64,000 nt of DNA from Polytrichum commune. Its lineage: Eukaryota; Streptophyta; Polytrichopsida; Polytrichales; Polytrichaceae. The first letter of the stretch is position 1, and every line of letters begins with the position of its first letter. This document shows positions 10,561 through 24,239 of the stretch, one piece after another. The notes under the pieces were generated by a model that saw nothing but the letters and a program-made list of their open reading frames with translations, was not told the origin of the DNA and made no database searches. The stretch spans positions 34,534,001 through 34,598,000 of the forward strand of contig OX485806.1 of the NCBI GenBank assembly GCA_950295325.1. Reading direction: 5' to 3'. The translations under genes were made by a program, and so were the position numbers.

Positions 10561-11447
10561 TGCATCTACTATTGCATCTATTTTGTCATTTATTAAGCAT
10601 TTTCCTACTTGCTAAAAGGCTATGGCCAAAAAAATTGCATTACATGTATACTCAATATTTTTGTATTGAGTATTTAATAATTTTTGCACCTCTCAATGAA
10701 CTCGATAGGTGAGATAAATGTGTGATATAGATTGCAACTAAGCATGGTTGAAGAAACCTAGCACAAGCCTTTCTAACACATTATTGTATGTTTGGATTGG
10801 CACGGGTGCAAGTGAGGCTTGCTCGTCACATTTTGAACACTAGCAATAGTGCATTGATCGTGTTTGATGTATTACACTAGTGAAAGTTATTATGTTGCTT
10901 TGACTAGTTATTTGATGTATACAAAATTCCAAAATAGTAGTTGAGGCATTCTAAACACTTTCTAGCAAATAGCAAATGAGGTATGTGAGCCTACATATGA
11001 CACCATTGCTTTATTACTTGGTTGCAATAGTAACTGCAATCATTGAACATAATGTTGTTATGCGTTGGACTATCTTTTGAACTTAGTTGCCATAGGTAAT
11101 GGATATTTGATCGCAAGGCATGTATCATAATAGCACAATACTTGATTTTATACCCTTATGCCAACCCTTGCTATCAAGCTTTGACGGGAAAGCAAAAAAA
11201 CAAGTTGGGTATCTAGTTTCTTTGATAACCATACATATTCATGGTTGAGTTTCCAATCAACTCACTAGATGCGTAGAACATAGTAGTGAATCCATGATTG
11301 CAATATTGGATGCTTTATTTAGTGATGCTCTATTTTGTGGTGAAGAAAAATCGCACCCAACCACTCTTGCTTCATTTTGATGAAGAATAGAAAGGAAAAG
11401 GCCTTTGAAAGATAAAGATCAAGCTTTGAGTTTGAAAAGCTAAAAAG

Positions 11448-11450
<3 letters not shown>
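10561..11450. other. No gene seen
   Basis: AT-rich sequence without recognisable features. Confidence 0.5.

Positions 11451-11483
<33 letters not shown>
11451..11483. repeat. (CT)n microsatellite
   Basis: An uninterrupted run of about 16 CT units. Confidence 0.95.
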
Positions 11484-11486
<3 letters not shown>

Positions 11487-11829
11487 TCATTGATGCGTAT
11501 GTATTATAACATTGTTAAACACATACCTTTAGTTGGGTGGGTCGTGGAATTCTAGGAGTATAATCACATCGTCTTGCAAATTTTTGCACTTCACGCTATA
11601 GTATCATCCGGATGATGTAGGAGGACCCTTATTGTTGAGTATTGTCATAATACAATATGGTGGACACAATTGTCAATGTTTACAACAATACATAAATACA
11701 AATTGTACGCTCTTCCCTATAAGATAGGGGTGAGTATGAGGGAGCATTTATGCGGCATGGACATGCACTTTCGACTTCCACTTGTTGTTACCGGTGATGA
11801 CTCCCATGTTACAGTGGAGCCTTACTTAA

Positions 11830-12460
11830 GGTAGATGAGGCTCTTTCGGTTAGCTTCCTTAATCAAACACATATTTTTGGCTCTTAATTAGCGGTACAAT
11901 CGCTTTAATTTGGTGGGTGAATAATACATGGTGATATAGTTGCCGCATAGATGTTATCTGGGTTCATCACCTTTGCAAAAGTCAAACTACACCCATTAGC
12001 CTTCATAATGAGTGCTATCCACTGAGCTATGACACGCTTGATTTTTGTACCCGAGGTAGGTAAATTAAGAGGCGGCATGTGGCTGTGAGGTGCCGACCAA
12101 CTTGTATTGTGGGTATTTTATAATGGAAAAGAATTTGGTAACATTTTATCTTACATGTGACCACTTTAGAGACATGACACAACCAAAATTGGCATTCAAC
12201 TTGGGTTTCATTGGCAAATGACCCATGTAGAATCTACTATTGATGTTGTCCCCTTACACAACATTGAACGATAAATGAGTGCCCCTTTATAACACTACAT
12301 TGGGAAGTAGAGAATCTTTGATTCTTGAGCCTAGATCAACACCTTCCTCAACTCCGATTTCAATGATTTCAAATTCATTGGTCATGTTTTGCAATTGCTA
12401 ACATGCTCAAGCTTCTAACGCTCAAATCCATCGGCTGGATGATTCCATAGAGCTGGAGGT
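11830..12460 (+). repeat. Dispersed repeat DR-E, copy A
   Basis: It matches the reverse complement of 29.80-30.33 kb, with shared blocks including GAGAATCTTTGATTC / GAATCAAAGATTCT, TGTGACCACTTTAG, GGCATGTGGCTGTGAGGTGCC and ACTACACCCAT. The two copies are 18 kb apart and inverted. Its class is unknown. Confidence 0.7.
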
Positions 12461-12539
12461 GTCCACATTAGCCTCATGTACCTTACTAACAACATTGAAC
12501 GTTCCGGATAGGAGTATACAATGAAATGAAGTTCATTTA

Positions 12540-12745
12540 AAGTCCGGGAAGTAAAAAATTCTAATGGGACTAAAAATACATAATGATGGTTTCAAAACAA
12601 CTAATTTTCTAGAGTGGCATAGTGGAAAAGCCTCTATGAGGTAGAGGCTAATGTTAACTTGATGGTCCAACTCAAAGAAAGACTACATTCTCACATAGTG
12701 ATGGAAACTTTTATCTAATAGACATATATAGGGGACATTCCAACA
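12540..12745 (+). repeat. Dispersed repeat DR-B, copy 2 (empty site)
   Basis: It is collinear with 2285-3010 but without the Tourist-like element. The junction reads GTAGAGGCTAATG, with a single TAA at 12649-12651 where the other copy has TAA-element-TAA. Confidence 0.8.
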
Positions 12746-12979
12746 TGGAATGTGCCTCAATGGGTACCCTTAAGATGTGTCTCACAATATGTGACTTACA
12801 TATGCCTCATTTTATGTGTGCTAGAAATTATGTTTTTAATATTATGTATGTAGTTACAGCCATGCCACCTATAAAACCATCTACTTTTGTAATCTTCAAA
12901 AAAAATCTCATCCAAAGGATGTTTTCTAAAATTACACTATTTCAAGAGGGGATACCTATATCAAACAATTGCCCTATAT

Positions 12980-13190
12980 TATATGAACAAAATTGGCATA
13001 GTCTAATATCTCTAGAGTTAAGGATGGTCATCCATTGTCCAATTTCAATAGCAAGTTTGTGGTTCGAGCTGTGATAGGTAACAATGATCTTGCATCGTGG
13101 TAGAGTCAATGGTTGCCTCAAACACAATTCACATTTGTATTTGAGAAAAATCCTTGCATTGGAGGTAATCTAGTTTCTTCCATGAGAGAT
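12980..13190 (-). mobile_element. Gag-like retroelement fossil, second fragment
   Basis: The minus strand gives FLKYKCEL...SNHKLAIEIGQW, similar to the fragment at 4.7-4.85 kb. It is a broken short remnant with no other retroelement parts beside it. Confidence 0.3.
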
Positions 13191-15720
13191 AGAAAGCCTT
13201 CTTGCTACCATCATATGTCATTTTTGATGTGGTTGGGTTGTCATCTTTTGTCATGTTGTTGATTTGTGCTAGGTGTCGGGAAAGTGAGGTTGCTTTACTG
13301 GTTATTAAAGAGAGGGATTGGTGGACATGCCGTTATTGAAAGCCCATAGTGAGATTGAGAGGGTAAAATTCTATGGGAAGTTCTCCAGTGTTGGCTAACA
13401 AAATATGATAGGGAGCCAAAAAACACACTTTCACGTGAGACATCATATGCATCTTCATGCCCTTCTCAAAAGCCTTCTAAAATGACAAAAGGGAAGACCC
13501 CGACCGTGCAATAGAGGGAAAGGTAGCAATCCAAACATGAGAATTCAAGAATCGGTTTCTTGGTCCCTCTCTAATGCCAAATGTTGCTTGAATTTGTCTG
13601 TGGTTTTTCTCTATATTAAATGTGTGTTTCAACGGATACATGTATGCTTGCATGTTTAAACCTCGTGTCCAAATTTCTATCCCTCACTTTGGATGTTTGG
13701 GGGACTCATGGGCACATGTGAGGGTGGCGTTTACGAATAACTACGACACTTACTTTACCCTGAGCCATGTGCATATGATTATATGATATACATATGTTGG
13801 AATTTTGTAATAGTTGAACTTCATATTTCATAGCTCATGGTCCTCAACGGCTTTTGCTACATGGCTTCAGATTTTATGTTGTGATTGAACCCAATTTTTT
13901 GGAAGGACTTCATGATCTTCATGTCAAAGCCTCTAAAGAGGTTCTTCCTTCTATTGGGAATATCTCCCCACTTTGGAACAAGGAAACTTGTAACACTTAT
14001 ATGGTATTAACACTTTAACACTTATTGTGGGTAGGATAGACAATTTGTAACACTTACATGAATAACACTTATGTGATTTTGGAATTAGAAACAATGACAC
14101 TAATATAAATAACAAATGAAAAATATAAGATATGAACGTCATCATACATTTAAGCGTAATGGAAGAACAAATGTACAATAGTTTGATGAGATTCTTCTGC
14201 ACGCCAAGATCCTATTTCCTTTTGAAGTGTTTGAATGCTTTGGATGAGAGGTGTAACATTAGTAGGTTGTTCCCAAAAATTGTTCAAGGTCACTAATGCA
14301 CTTTCATCAACCTTGAATCCTTCTATATCTACCACAACATCATCAATTTGCACATTGTCAACTTTGTTAATGGATTCATTGTCAATTGCATCATTTATTT
14401 CATTAAGCATACCTATAATCTCCCCCTCAACATGTATGTGGGGATTGTTTAGATAAATCTTCGGTTCATAATTGATGAATGTGCATTCATAATGGGTCTA
14501 GTTTCACTCTTTGCATATACCAATGCCAGTTGTTTCAGTATGGTAAAAGGTAAAAGGGTTTAGGGCTTCTATCAATTTCATCCAAATTAACACTTATCGA
14601 GGTGAATTCATTGAATAGGGAGCATAGTTGTTTGTTTGTTTGCTTGTTTGCTTGTTTTGTTGCTCAAAATCCCTTTACAATGAACAATAAGCACTTATAG
14701 TGTATTTTTTGTATTTTTGTGAGGGAGTGCAATTTTCCTTAACACATATGTGATTTGAACACTTATCAGGGTGACACATATCAAGGGTGGACTGTAAACC
14801 CCCCCCATGTCCTTGAGGCATTGTGAATGGAGGGTGTGGTTTCGTGGGCATACCACATCCAAGCCATCCATTCGCAGCGCCCCATCCTACAGTCTACGAA
14901 ACTTCTTGGGCAACTTGAGAAAAACTTCCGACGGATGACGTTTCAGCGGATGAAAAATCAATGTTTGCAAGATGACGGGGTTGATTATTCATCTGGTTGT
15001 ATTAGAGCATTTGTGTGGGATTTTTGAAAGTTCCCAGAGGGTTCTTGAAGTTCCCAATGGAGTTCTCCTCCGGAAAGGAAGAGGTAGGGGTTCAATTCCC
15101 TCTGTCGGCATCATCCCTCCCTTAAGTCCTTTTAATGAAGGATCGAGTTTGAAAAAATTCATCCTAGATTCATAAGTGGATGGAGGTGGGATTTTCATCC
15201 AATGGGAAGTTTTTCAAGCTCTACCTAGTGGGAAGAGAAACTAGAAGTTGGGGCAACATAGAAACTTTTAAATCTCTCAGATCGTAATTGACGGCTGAGA
15301 TCTTCCTAGCACGCAAGTTGATGGGAAGCGTTCAACGCTCAACTGTTTTCTATACGAATGATGGTCTTAAACATGATGGACAAAAACTGTTTGTCTTTGC
15401 CGAAACATCACTGCTATTTAGTAATTCTAGCCACTTCATTCAAGACCTATTTTAAACTTTGACGCAGAGCTGCTACACTCTCTTGTTTTCTGCAATTGAT
15501 CTGTCTTACAATATGGGCCAAGAGCTGTATCTTTCAAGACTTGGTCATAAAAAGTGGCTGTATCTAATAGAGACTAAAACGACTTTTATGAAATCACTAC
15601 TCTTTATGATCAAGATTAGGAATTTAAAAAATAAAATAAAATAAATCCTCTACTGCTACATCTCTCTCATATTCAACTCATTTCTTTGTAGTTATTTGAG
15701 AGGTTAGGGTTATCATGAAA
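13191..15720. other. No gene identified
   Basis: The longest frame, 14150-14410 on the minus strand, codes an acidic asparagine-rich 86-residue string that I do not recognise. Around 13.98-14.1 kb AACACTTAT-like words recur. A C8 run lies at 14799-14806. Nothing here supports a gene call. Confidence 0.45.
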
Positions 15721-15838
15721 GGGTGGCTTAACCCCAAGGCCTTAATTTGAATTCCTTGGGAACTAGAAGGTTAAGCCACTCAAGCCGCAACAATACTTGG
15801 ATGGGTGACCTTCTTAGCACTTGATTTCTAGTGCACCT
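15721..15838 (+). pseudogene. 5S rRNA-derived pseudogene (or 5S-headed SINE)
   Basis: The whole 118-bp stretch aligns with plant 5S rRNA (about 120 nt): it begins GGGTGG, has GAACTAGAAGGTTAAGC where 5S has GAACTCCGAAGTTAAGC, then TACTTGGATGGGTGACCTTC for 5S TACTAGGATGGGTGACCTCC, and ends AGTGCACC for GTTGCACC. The box C promoter region is the best-kept part; the box A half and the 3' strand are diverged, so it is unlikely to make functional 5S rRNA. No oligo-T terminator follows. It is a single copy here, not an array. Confidence 0.72.
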
Positions 15839-16860
15839 TACCGCCCACCCAACCATAGCAGGGGTATATGGAGGAATCAAACATTTTCAACCAACCATAT
15901 GGGGACATATGGGCTTAATCTTGAGGGAGATAGATGCTAGTCAGCTTGTCTACAACTATTCAAGGTGTTCATCTTTGGAAGGAAGCAGTTGTCTTTTGGA
16001 ACCCCCAAATTCTTGTGATGGTCCTTTTGGTTCTACGTATAGAATTAGACCAACTTGAAGATATAGCAACACTGTAATTCAAGCCGGTGGCAACATATGA
16101 GTCGTCTTTCTTTCATTTCTTTCTTCATGAGCATGTAACCCAACATCATGGATCTCCAACTTACCCATAACATAGAAGACCCATCCTTGCAACAACAAGG
16201 GAATGAAGCCCAAAACAATAGCAAGTAGAGGAAACCCACAACCACAACCCATTCATGCATAACATTATTCAACCATGTGGGTCGGTTCCATGACCTTGGA
16301 ATATGCGTCAACCATATTCCGTGGCCTTGTGAACAAAGTAAGAATATTCGTTTACCATTCATACATTTAGGTTAAACTTTGGGAAGTTCGGTTGCACTTA
16401 TATATACTCTCAGCACTATGCACATGAATCATTGTTCCTCCCATTATTATTTCTTAAAGTAACTATTCATGATAGTACTATCATTATAAAATAACCAACA
16501 CTATTCACAATGTTATTACTATTCATTATTCATACCGCCATCAATTTCTTCCTATGTTCTAAGATTCACAACCATGCAAATGAAGCATGTTATGTGCCAC
16601 AACAAAAATGCAAAATTCAACCCACAAGAGCCTCAAGCCTTGGAAGCAAATGCAACAATGCCAATTGCCGAAGCCCCTGCAACAACAAAGGAAATCGCCC
16701 AAAGTAGCACCATTTAGAGAGAATCCATAGCTGCCACCCACCCCTCCCTGGGTTGGGGCGGACCGACCCGTACATTGGTTCCTTTGACGCAAGGGTTTAG
16801 GCATCCAACAAGGAACGAGTGTATGGGTTAGTTTGCCCAAATCCCCCTCCCATGCCACAA
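15839..16860. other. No gene identified
   Basis: Overlapping frames of about 100 codons on both strands (16045-16362 and 16559-16858, minus) look like no known family and have no supporting exon structure. Confidence 0.45.
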
Positions 16861-16861
16861 T

Positions 16862-17080
16862 GATCAGGGAGAACCAACAATTGGTTACAAATGAACCAAT
16901 TGAGTTTGAGAAATAACCAGTTGAAGTTCAAGACTTCAAGAGAATTACCGATCACTTTAGAGGAATTTATGGAATATACCTCAAATTAATATAGAAAAAC
17001 CGAAGGATGTCAACATGTAACCGATTGGACTTGCAAACACTAGGATCTCAACCGATTATGCCCACAAATCTCCCCAATCA
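16862..17080 (+). repeat. Dispersed repeat DR-D, copy 2
   Basis: It is related to 6790-7110, sharing TTGGTTACAAATGAACC, GAGTTTGAGAAATAACC, GATGTCAACATGTAACC and a TATGCCC...AAATCTCCCC block. Confidence 0.65.
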
Positions 17081-17439
17081 CTGCAACAAATACTCAAAAG
17101 TCAATACACCAGAGTCTCAAAGGATTGAGGAATCCCACACCTTGAGTCAACACAATATCGACGGCTACCAAGCTACACTATAACCTCCCTAATATCATGT
17201 TTGTGGCAACTAAAGTGCATGTGTTATTAAGGATGTTTGTAGTGTGAACATGGATACATGATAATAGAGAATTAGTGTAGCATGTGACATTATGGAATAA
17301 CACAAAGTCAACACTATAATAATGACAATGATGACAATGTGATGCGTGCGAGTGTGTGGTTTGATTTTTTTGGTGGGTTATTTTAATGTCAAAACATGTG
17401 ATATATGGGAGGGACAAACATGAAGGAGGGAGACTTGAA

Positions 17440-18655
17440 TTGAGCACATCCATTCCCTAGGGTTTGGGGATATAAGAGAGGGAGTGACATTACAAAGGTT
17501 AGGGTGTACCCCAACATACTAAGAGTTGAACCGTACGCTCTACTTCTTGCAATAGAACATACTAAACCACTCACCACTCACCACTCACCATGAACACATA
17601 TATCTTTATTGATAACCTCAATAACATACACTTACTCTTAAACCACATCAAATCCCCTCCTCTCAATATAACCACCTAGACAAACTTCTAAAAACTTGCA
17701 TAGTGGAGACCATTAAAACGTCCCTCTCACCACAACATCATAATTTGCAACGTTAGAGCCCACACAAAATATAAATGGAAACAAAAAGTAGAAAAATAGA
17801 CAAAAGTGGTGCCATGGAACCCCAAATCATGAGCACCCCATTCCACCATATTGGCTACATTATGGCCATTTCTTTCTCCCACCTCCACCCAACACAATGG
17901 AGGGACAATAGTGCAATCCGCATCCTCAAATCCTTTATTGGAAAAGAATACAAAGACACCCTTATTTCCCTAGCAACAAACATCTATCCAAATGTACATA
18001 AATAGCAAGCCACCAAATACCTTCGCCTAAAATACTCCAACTATTTATAGGATGCACCATGAATTTTTGACACCCAAATCACACAAGTCCTAAAACTTTG
18101 ATACAATAGATATATGGGGAATTACCATAGAAAACACGTACTCAAACAAAACATCTCCCACTTTGTAATCTATGCCCATTAAGAGATAATGACAATTGCT
18201 TTCACCTCCCAACATGTGGCACTAATAGACACGACAAAGATGTACACACCCTAGCTAAGACCCTCCTCGCCCACCCATAAATGTGAAGCTACACATTTAA
18301 TAAATGTTGGCAATTTCAAACGCCGCACATTGGACAACACCATTCCATCATGGCTACTACCTTGCACATGCTATCTTCCGAGATGTTGATGCCATGTGTG
18401 TCTCTTGACATCCTTTGCATCCTTAGGGAACCATCCTTTGCCAAACCCCTGTTCAAACCAAACCCTAACCTCAAGGTACAATATATAAAAATCACCTACC
18501 ACAATGATAAATTTTCTAAGGTAGCCATAAGCCATGAAACTAATAAATACACATTACTCCACCCAACAAGGATGGGAGGTCCTCCCACCACTATTGTAAA
18601 ATCCTTACAAATACAAACCTATGCAAAACATACTCCCAAATATGATGTCAGAGGT
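17440..18655 (+). mobile_element. Decayed LINE copy, plus strand (RNase H to C-terminal region)
   Basis: In shifting frames it repeats the protein at 3-1484: VYPNILRVEPYALLLAIEHT for the RAEL region, IFIDNLN for FIDCLN, VRAH for VKAH, then TNRHDKDVHTLAKTLL for the RHN block and IPSWLLPCTC near 18350 for the second cysteine cluster, ending in the TYHNDKFS segment. It has many stops and frameshifts, so this is an old 5'-truncated pseudogene copy. Frames such as 18350-18691 are pieces of it. It runs head-on into the minus-strand copy at about 18.65 kb. Confidence 0.78.
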
Positions 18656-19785
18656 AATTGCACCTCAAGGGTAGCAAGTGCAAAGGAATAGCCATGAGAG
18701 TAAAGTGTTGTTTGATGTTTTATTATTGAGTTTTTCTGCATTTATTAATGTGAAGCATTTGGTTGTTAGGTGGGCAAGGAGTGTATCAGCTAGCATGTGT
18801 GCAACTTTATTGTGTCTATTGGTTCTAAGATTATTTATATGTTTATGTGTGCAACATGAGAGTAGGTGGAGGCATGTGTCATTTAGTTGAAGAGAGGATA
18901 AGTTACAATAATGTGGAATGTCTTATTTTAGATTTAAAAAAACATATATCTATGGTAATTGTTGAGGTATCGGCCATATAGAAATTTTGTGTGATTCGTA
19001 CATTAGTAATCCATGGTGTGTCCCGAAATAGGTTGGTCCATTTCAAGTGAATGTCTTTGTTATCTAGCCATTAGGTGTGGTGTTTGTGGCTAGGGAAACT
19101 AGGGCTCATGTATGTTATTTTTGTATGTAGCGTTTTAAGTTGCGGATTGAGCAATCATGATGGATTGACAGTGGGGGGGGGGGGTGTTGGAAGCCCAATA
19201 TGGTGTTTTGTGGTCTATGTGGTGGAAGGGGTGATTTGTATATGTGGCTTTTTATGGGCCTATTTTGGCAATTGTCTGCTTCATCATTACCTACAATGTT
19301 TATATGTGCCCTGACTTTGTTTGATGGAGATGTTATGTGGGGAGTTTTTAATGCCATATATGATGTGTGCAATTAGAAGTTTGTCAAGGTGGTTATTTTG
19401 GGAAGAGGGTTGTCGGATGTGGTTTTGTAGGAGGTAGATATTGTTAAGGTTGTCAATAAATATGAATGTGTTGGTGGTGAGTGATTTTTGTATGTTCTAT
19501 AGTGATTAGAATGTGTATAATTCAACTCTTAAGATATTTGGATAACATGGTAGTTTGGCAGCTATTAGGACTTGAAAGGGGTCGTTGATGACACATGATC
19601 CTACTTTGTTGTTGTTACCGTTGATGTTCGGGGGAGTGAATTAGCCATCTCTGTAATATGATTGAGATGGGTGGTATTTGAGCATGTAGATGGTGGTGAT
19701 TTTTGGTGGGAGGGGTGTGTGTGGTGGTGTGGGGATCAATGGTGGTGGGCCAACTTTGTGCCAATTTTTTGAGATTTGGTGGGTG

Positions 19786-19853
19786 TAATAATAGTAATAG
19801 TAATAATAATAGTAATAATAATATGTTGTTGTTGTTGTTGTTGTTGTTTCTTT
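19786..19853 (+). repeat. (TAA/TAG)n and (TTG)n microsatellite
   Basis: A compound trinucleotide tract lies inside the LINE copy, AATAGTAAT-type units followed by TTG units. A G17 run follows at 19896-19912 and then a short GT run. Confidence 0.9.
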
Positions 19854-21555
19854 ACACTTTCTCTTCAATTTTTCTTTGTTTTGTTTTGTGGTGGTGGGGG
19901 GGGGGGGGGGGGTGTGTGTGTGTGTGTGTATGGGTATGTGTTACTAGGTTGAAGGAATATAATAGGTAGGTTTTTTTGTGAAGGAATTGACTCATGTTTG
20001 GATGTTGGTATGTTGGCAACTGTTGAGGTGAGGAGCACTTCTTTGGTATTATAGTATGTGGGGAATGTTGGGTGTTGTGGGTATTGTAATAATATTGGCG
20101 GGAACGTGATGATAGGGGTTACGTTTGGTTGTTGGATGGGGTTGAATGTGTTATGGACCAATCGTCGTGGTGTATGATTAGTAGTGTGGTGTAGTTGGGG
20201 TTTGTCTAGGCTGCCAATCTTGCCCATTTTATGGCTTTTGGGACGAAGGTTATTTCTATGATATAGGCAAGTCCATGTCCATTCCTTTGGTGGAAGAAGG
20301 TTGGCCTAGTGAGCCAAGAATCATGTTTTGGTCATGCAGGGAGTGGTATTGTGCTGAGTAAGTAGGGCAAGTGAGTAGGCTGGAAAAGTAGAAGTGTGTG
20401 AGTTGGAAGGTGTTGATGAGGTTATCTAGTATTTTAGCACGGAGTACTTTGTGGTTGTGGATGGAGGGGGTGGTGTTAGGAGAGCAGTGTGGGAGAATTT
20501 TAATGTATTTGTCGATGAGTAAGAGGGCTTTTGTGGCGAAGTCTTGAGTGGATGGTGAGAGATGGGATGATTGTGTGTTAGTATCTGTGGAGTATCTTTC
20601 CCATAGCCAAATTAGTTTGTCAAGTGGGATAGTTGTTTAAAAATTACCTTGGTGGTCATGTGGGATAGATAGACTTGGGCGGACGTATCTTTGAACTTTA
20701 GATTGTGGCATATTTCGGATGTGTATTAGAGTGTTTAGTTTAGCCCATTGTTTGTGTTTGTGTTTTGTGCTATGTTGCGGCGAGTGGTAGGTTGTGGTTG
20801 TAGAGGAGGTTGTTTGGATTGAGGAGTTGGCTCTGTGGGATCCATTTGGTGTGTGAGGTTAGGCAACTATTATAGTGGCATCTGAAGCTAAGTGTATATT
20901 TTGTGGTTCCTCAATTATTTTTTTATGTATGTTTTGTTTTAAGGCGGATATATTTGTGATGGGTGCCCAAAGGGATATTAGAGGTGTTTTGCCTCGTGGG
21001 TGTGTTGAGAGCAACATGTAGGTTCAAGTGTAATTGCTGGTGGTGTGTGTGGAGGGGAAATAGGTTGTGGTATATAGTAGGTGATGAGGGGGAAAATGGT
21101 GTTGGCTTTTGTGAGAGCATTTATTAATAGTTTGGATTCGGTAGGGTGTTTCTATTGGAACTCTTGGAAGATTAGGATACGGGTACTAGTAGGGTCTTGT
21201 CATTGAGGAACTTCTTTGGGTTATATTTTTGGTTTTGGGGGGTAAGGGTGGTATAGAAGGGGGTTTTGTATTAATCATCATAGAGAAGTGAGTTATTGAG
21301 TGTGAATGTGGTGTCTATTGAGTCAATGTGGATTTGGAAGTGTTTTTGAGGATAAAGAGGAATCTAGCAGAGGGTGATCTAGTGCATGCTTCGGCTTTGA
21401 GTGGGAGGTGTTCCGCTCCTCCATATTTGGTAAACAATGAATTTAATCAATCCTTGGTGTATTTGGCCTAGTGGGCATGGGTGATTTAATGTTTGTGTTA
21501 GTTGTTCACTTAGGGTTGTGACATATCTAGGGAGGAAGGATGATGTTTCTATCCT

Positions 21556-22638
21556 GGGGGTGGACTCTTCATTGTTAACTTGAATAACATTCGTGGGTCA
21601 CTATGATATTAAACCCCATGTATACGAGAAGTTTATAAAGAACATAGATGTATGGGTACTAATGACATGCTAAAACATGGACTCATGTATTTATACAAAG
21701 CTTGTCAATTTAATGTGATAATGCCTCCACTACATATACATACTATACTTCATGAACGAAATAATCCTTTATTACATGTAAAACCCACTTTCACTTCCAA
21801 AAGAGAAAGGCATTGAATGTCTTTCATTCATAGCATGTAACTCAACTATTATATCAAACAAGAAAACGGTAGAACCGTGAGGCTCTGTCCTTTATTATGA
21901 AAGACTACAATTATAGTTGTCCACTTTGCTCATGCCAATCCATGGCTATTTACTATACCAAACCTTTCTTGGATTTTGTGCACCTTCTTCTCAAATGCAG
22001 GTGAAGGATTTTGATATCACCCGAAATTTTTAGAATAAATAATCAAGAACTGCCGAAATAACTATAGTTAACTAGATTTCTTTCAATGCATTTTAGGGAG
22101 CAATTATAGTTCTATATATATAAAAAATTATAGTTTACATCCACAATAAATAAAGTGGATCAAAAATCACAAGAACAAGTAACGTCCAAGTGTGAACGCA
22201 AAGTGGTTAGGAAATTTGCTCTTGAAACGAAGAAGTTGATGCATAGCCTCTGTCCTACAGACAGAGCCAAAAAACAAAGATAAGAGCACAATAACTTAGT
22301 CACAATCTAGAGAGCATAACTGAAAGGAGCCCATAAGAGCTCCAAGAGCCTCTACTTTGTTAAAATCTAGAACCAAATGCGAACACTAACAAGAAGGCAC
22401 ATGGTAGTCATTGAAAATTGTGACCATATGAAAATAATGGATGGAAATTTGAAGTGATGAAACTAACACATCTATTGTCAAAAAAATTCTCCAAACCTTA
22501 GGGCCCCTTATGTACATCTACCTTTCCTTCATGAGTTTAATAGCCTTTTTAGATGTACACTATGTATGCTAATGCCTCAAGTATTACCCCTTCTTACACT
22601 CATGTTAGTTCTTACGTGGCATGAAGAGTCCACCCCCC
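21556..22638. mobile_element. Non-coding DNA transposon inserted in the LINE endonuclease region
   Basis: Terminal inverted repeats GGGGGTGGACTCTTCAT and ATGAAGAGTCCACCCCC bound a 1.08-kb AT-rich segment that differs from the pyrimidine/purine-skewed LINE on both sides. No transposase frame is seen. The target duplication is not clear, so the superfamily is undecided. Confidence 0.75.
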
Positions 22639-24239
22639 ATGGTTTCTTTGCCTAGTGTATCTTTGGGAAGTTGCATGAAGATATTGGGGGTACATGTGGT
22701 TAGATTGCACATTGATTTAGTGAGCTTGATGAGGAGTTTATTCATTTTGTGAAGTAGTCTTGGTGTGAGGGGTTTGTTGTTGATCACGATGAGTTGTATG
22801 TATGGGGTGAGTTCTATAGGGGATGCAATTTTATTGATGTTCCTAGAGAGCACTATTGTTTTATGTATCACGGTGATAAGGCTGCCTTTAGTGGGGGCAT
22901 ATTGGATGTATGGGCGTTGTAGGCAGGTGGTGGCATCTTATGTGTTGTTGTAGATGATTTTATATGAAGGGAATTGGACATCTATGAACCTTGTGAGTTT
23001 CATCTTTGGGAAATTTTGTTTGTTGTTTGCATAGGAATATTTTTGATGGTAGCGAATTGTTGTATGTCATGGAGGGTGGTATTAAGGTGTCCGTAGTTTC
23101 AAGTGAGACATGTGATTGGGTTTAAGTATTGATTTGTTTGTGTGTTTTGGGATGGTGTTGGGAGGGGACAAGATGTGTTAGTAGATTGTGGAGAGGTATG
23201 AGAGAAGCCATGTATGGGTTCTAGGATTCTAAGTGCCTCTTGTATGATATAGTCTGGGCTAAATGTTCATTGTCACGACATGCATATTTTGTTGATTGTT
23301 TTACATGATTTGGGGAGGGGTAGTTCTCCAGAAAAGAGGCAATTTTGATGTTTTACTGAGGTGTCGGGGGTAAGATAGTGGGATGTCTAGGATCTTGATG
23401 CCGGTGGCCGCATTGTACCTCTTTGTGGCGTTCTAATTGGTTGTTATAGTATTTGTTGAGCATGCTTGTTTTGGGGTAGACAACTCTTCTCTTGTGATTC
23501 TATGTTGCGAGTTTGGTTGCAGGTGGAGCATGTGAAGGTGTGGTTGTCCATTTGGTGGGATTCCTTCTTGTGTATTTTGTTGTTGCAAGTGGGTTTTTGT
23601 GCTATGGGGGCAAACCATGATGGTGAAGGCGGCCGCTCCTATGCAAGAGAAGTGGGACATTTTTGTTGTGGAAGTGCTTTGAGAGGTTTCTCTATTTCAT
23701 TGTGTGTGAGGAATGTGTTGATGGTGTGTTGAAGGGAGTGGATAGGGTGTTTATGTAGGTGATGTTTTGTGTGTGTATGCAACTTTGGGGTGGAGAGAAC
23801 ATTGTTGGTGCAACGTTTGTACTAGGTGAGTTGGTTTTTGTTCTTGTTGAATTTGCTTGGATTGTTGTGCTTGTAAGGATTTGGAGCGTTGCTAATTGAA
23901 GAGGGTGGTTGCCATGGGTGCCCAAGTGAGATGTGTTGTCTTGCTATTTTTTTGGTATGTTTGGCATTGTGTGAGGTGTTGTTTTGCAGGAAGTCGTTGT
24001 GGGTAGGTGGCTACTATGGCCGCCAATGGGTGTTGTGTTGTGTTGGGAGTAGGAGTTGGTTTTGTGGGGCACAAGGATTTACATTTTGGGGCATATACTT
24101 TGCTCCGTGTTTATGGAATTATTTGTGGTTTGTGTTTAGTTCCTTGATGTATGAAGGGAGTTTTGTTGTTTCATTTGCAGTGTTGGGCTGTATCTAAGAC
24201 CGATGTTGGGGTTGTTTGGGTGATTTGCTTCTTAGGTGG

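Noticed and set aside
19703-19969. 88-codon frame of Asn, Leu and Gly runs
   Set aside because: It translates a compound trinucleotide and poly-G tract within the LINE copy.
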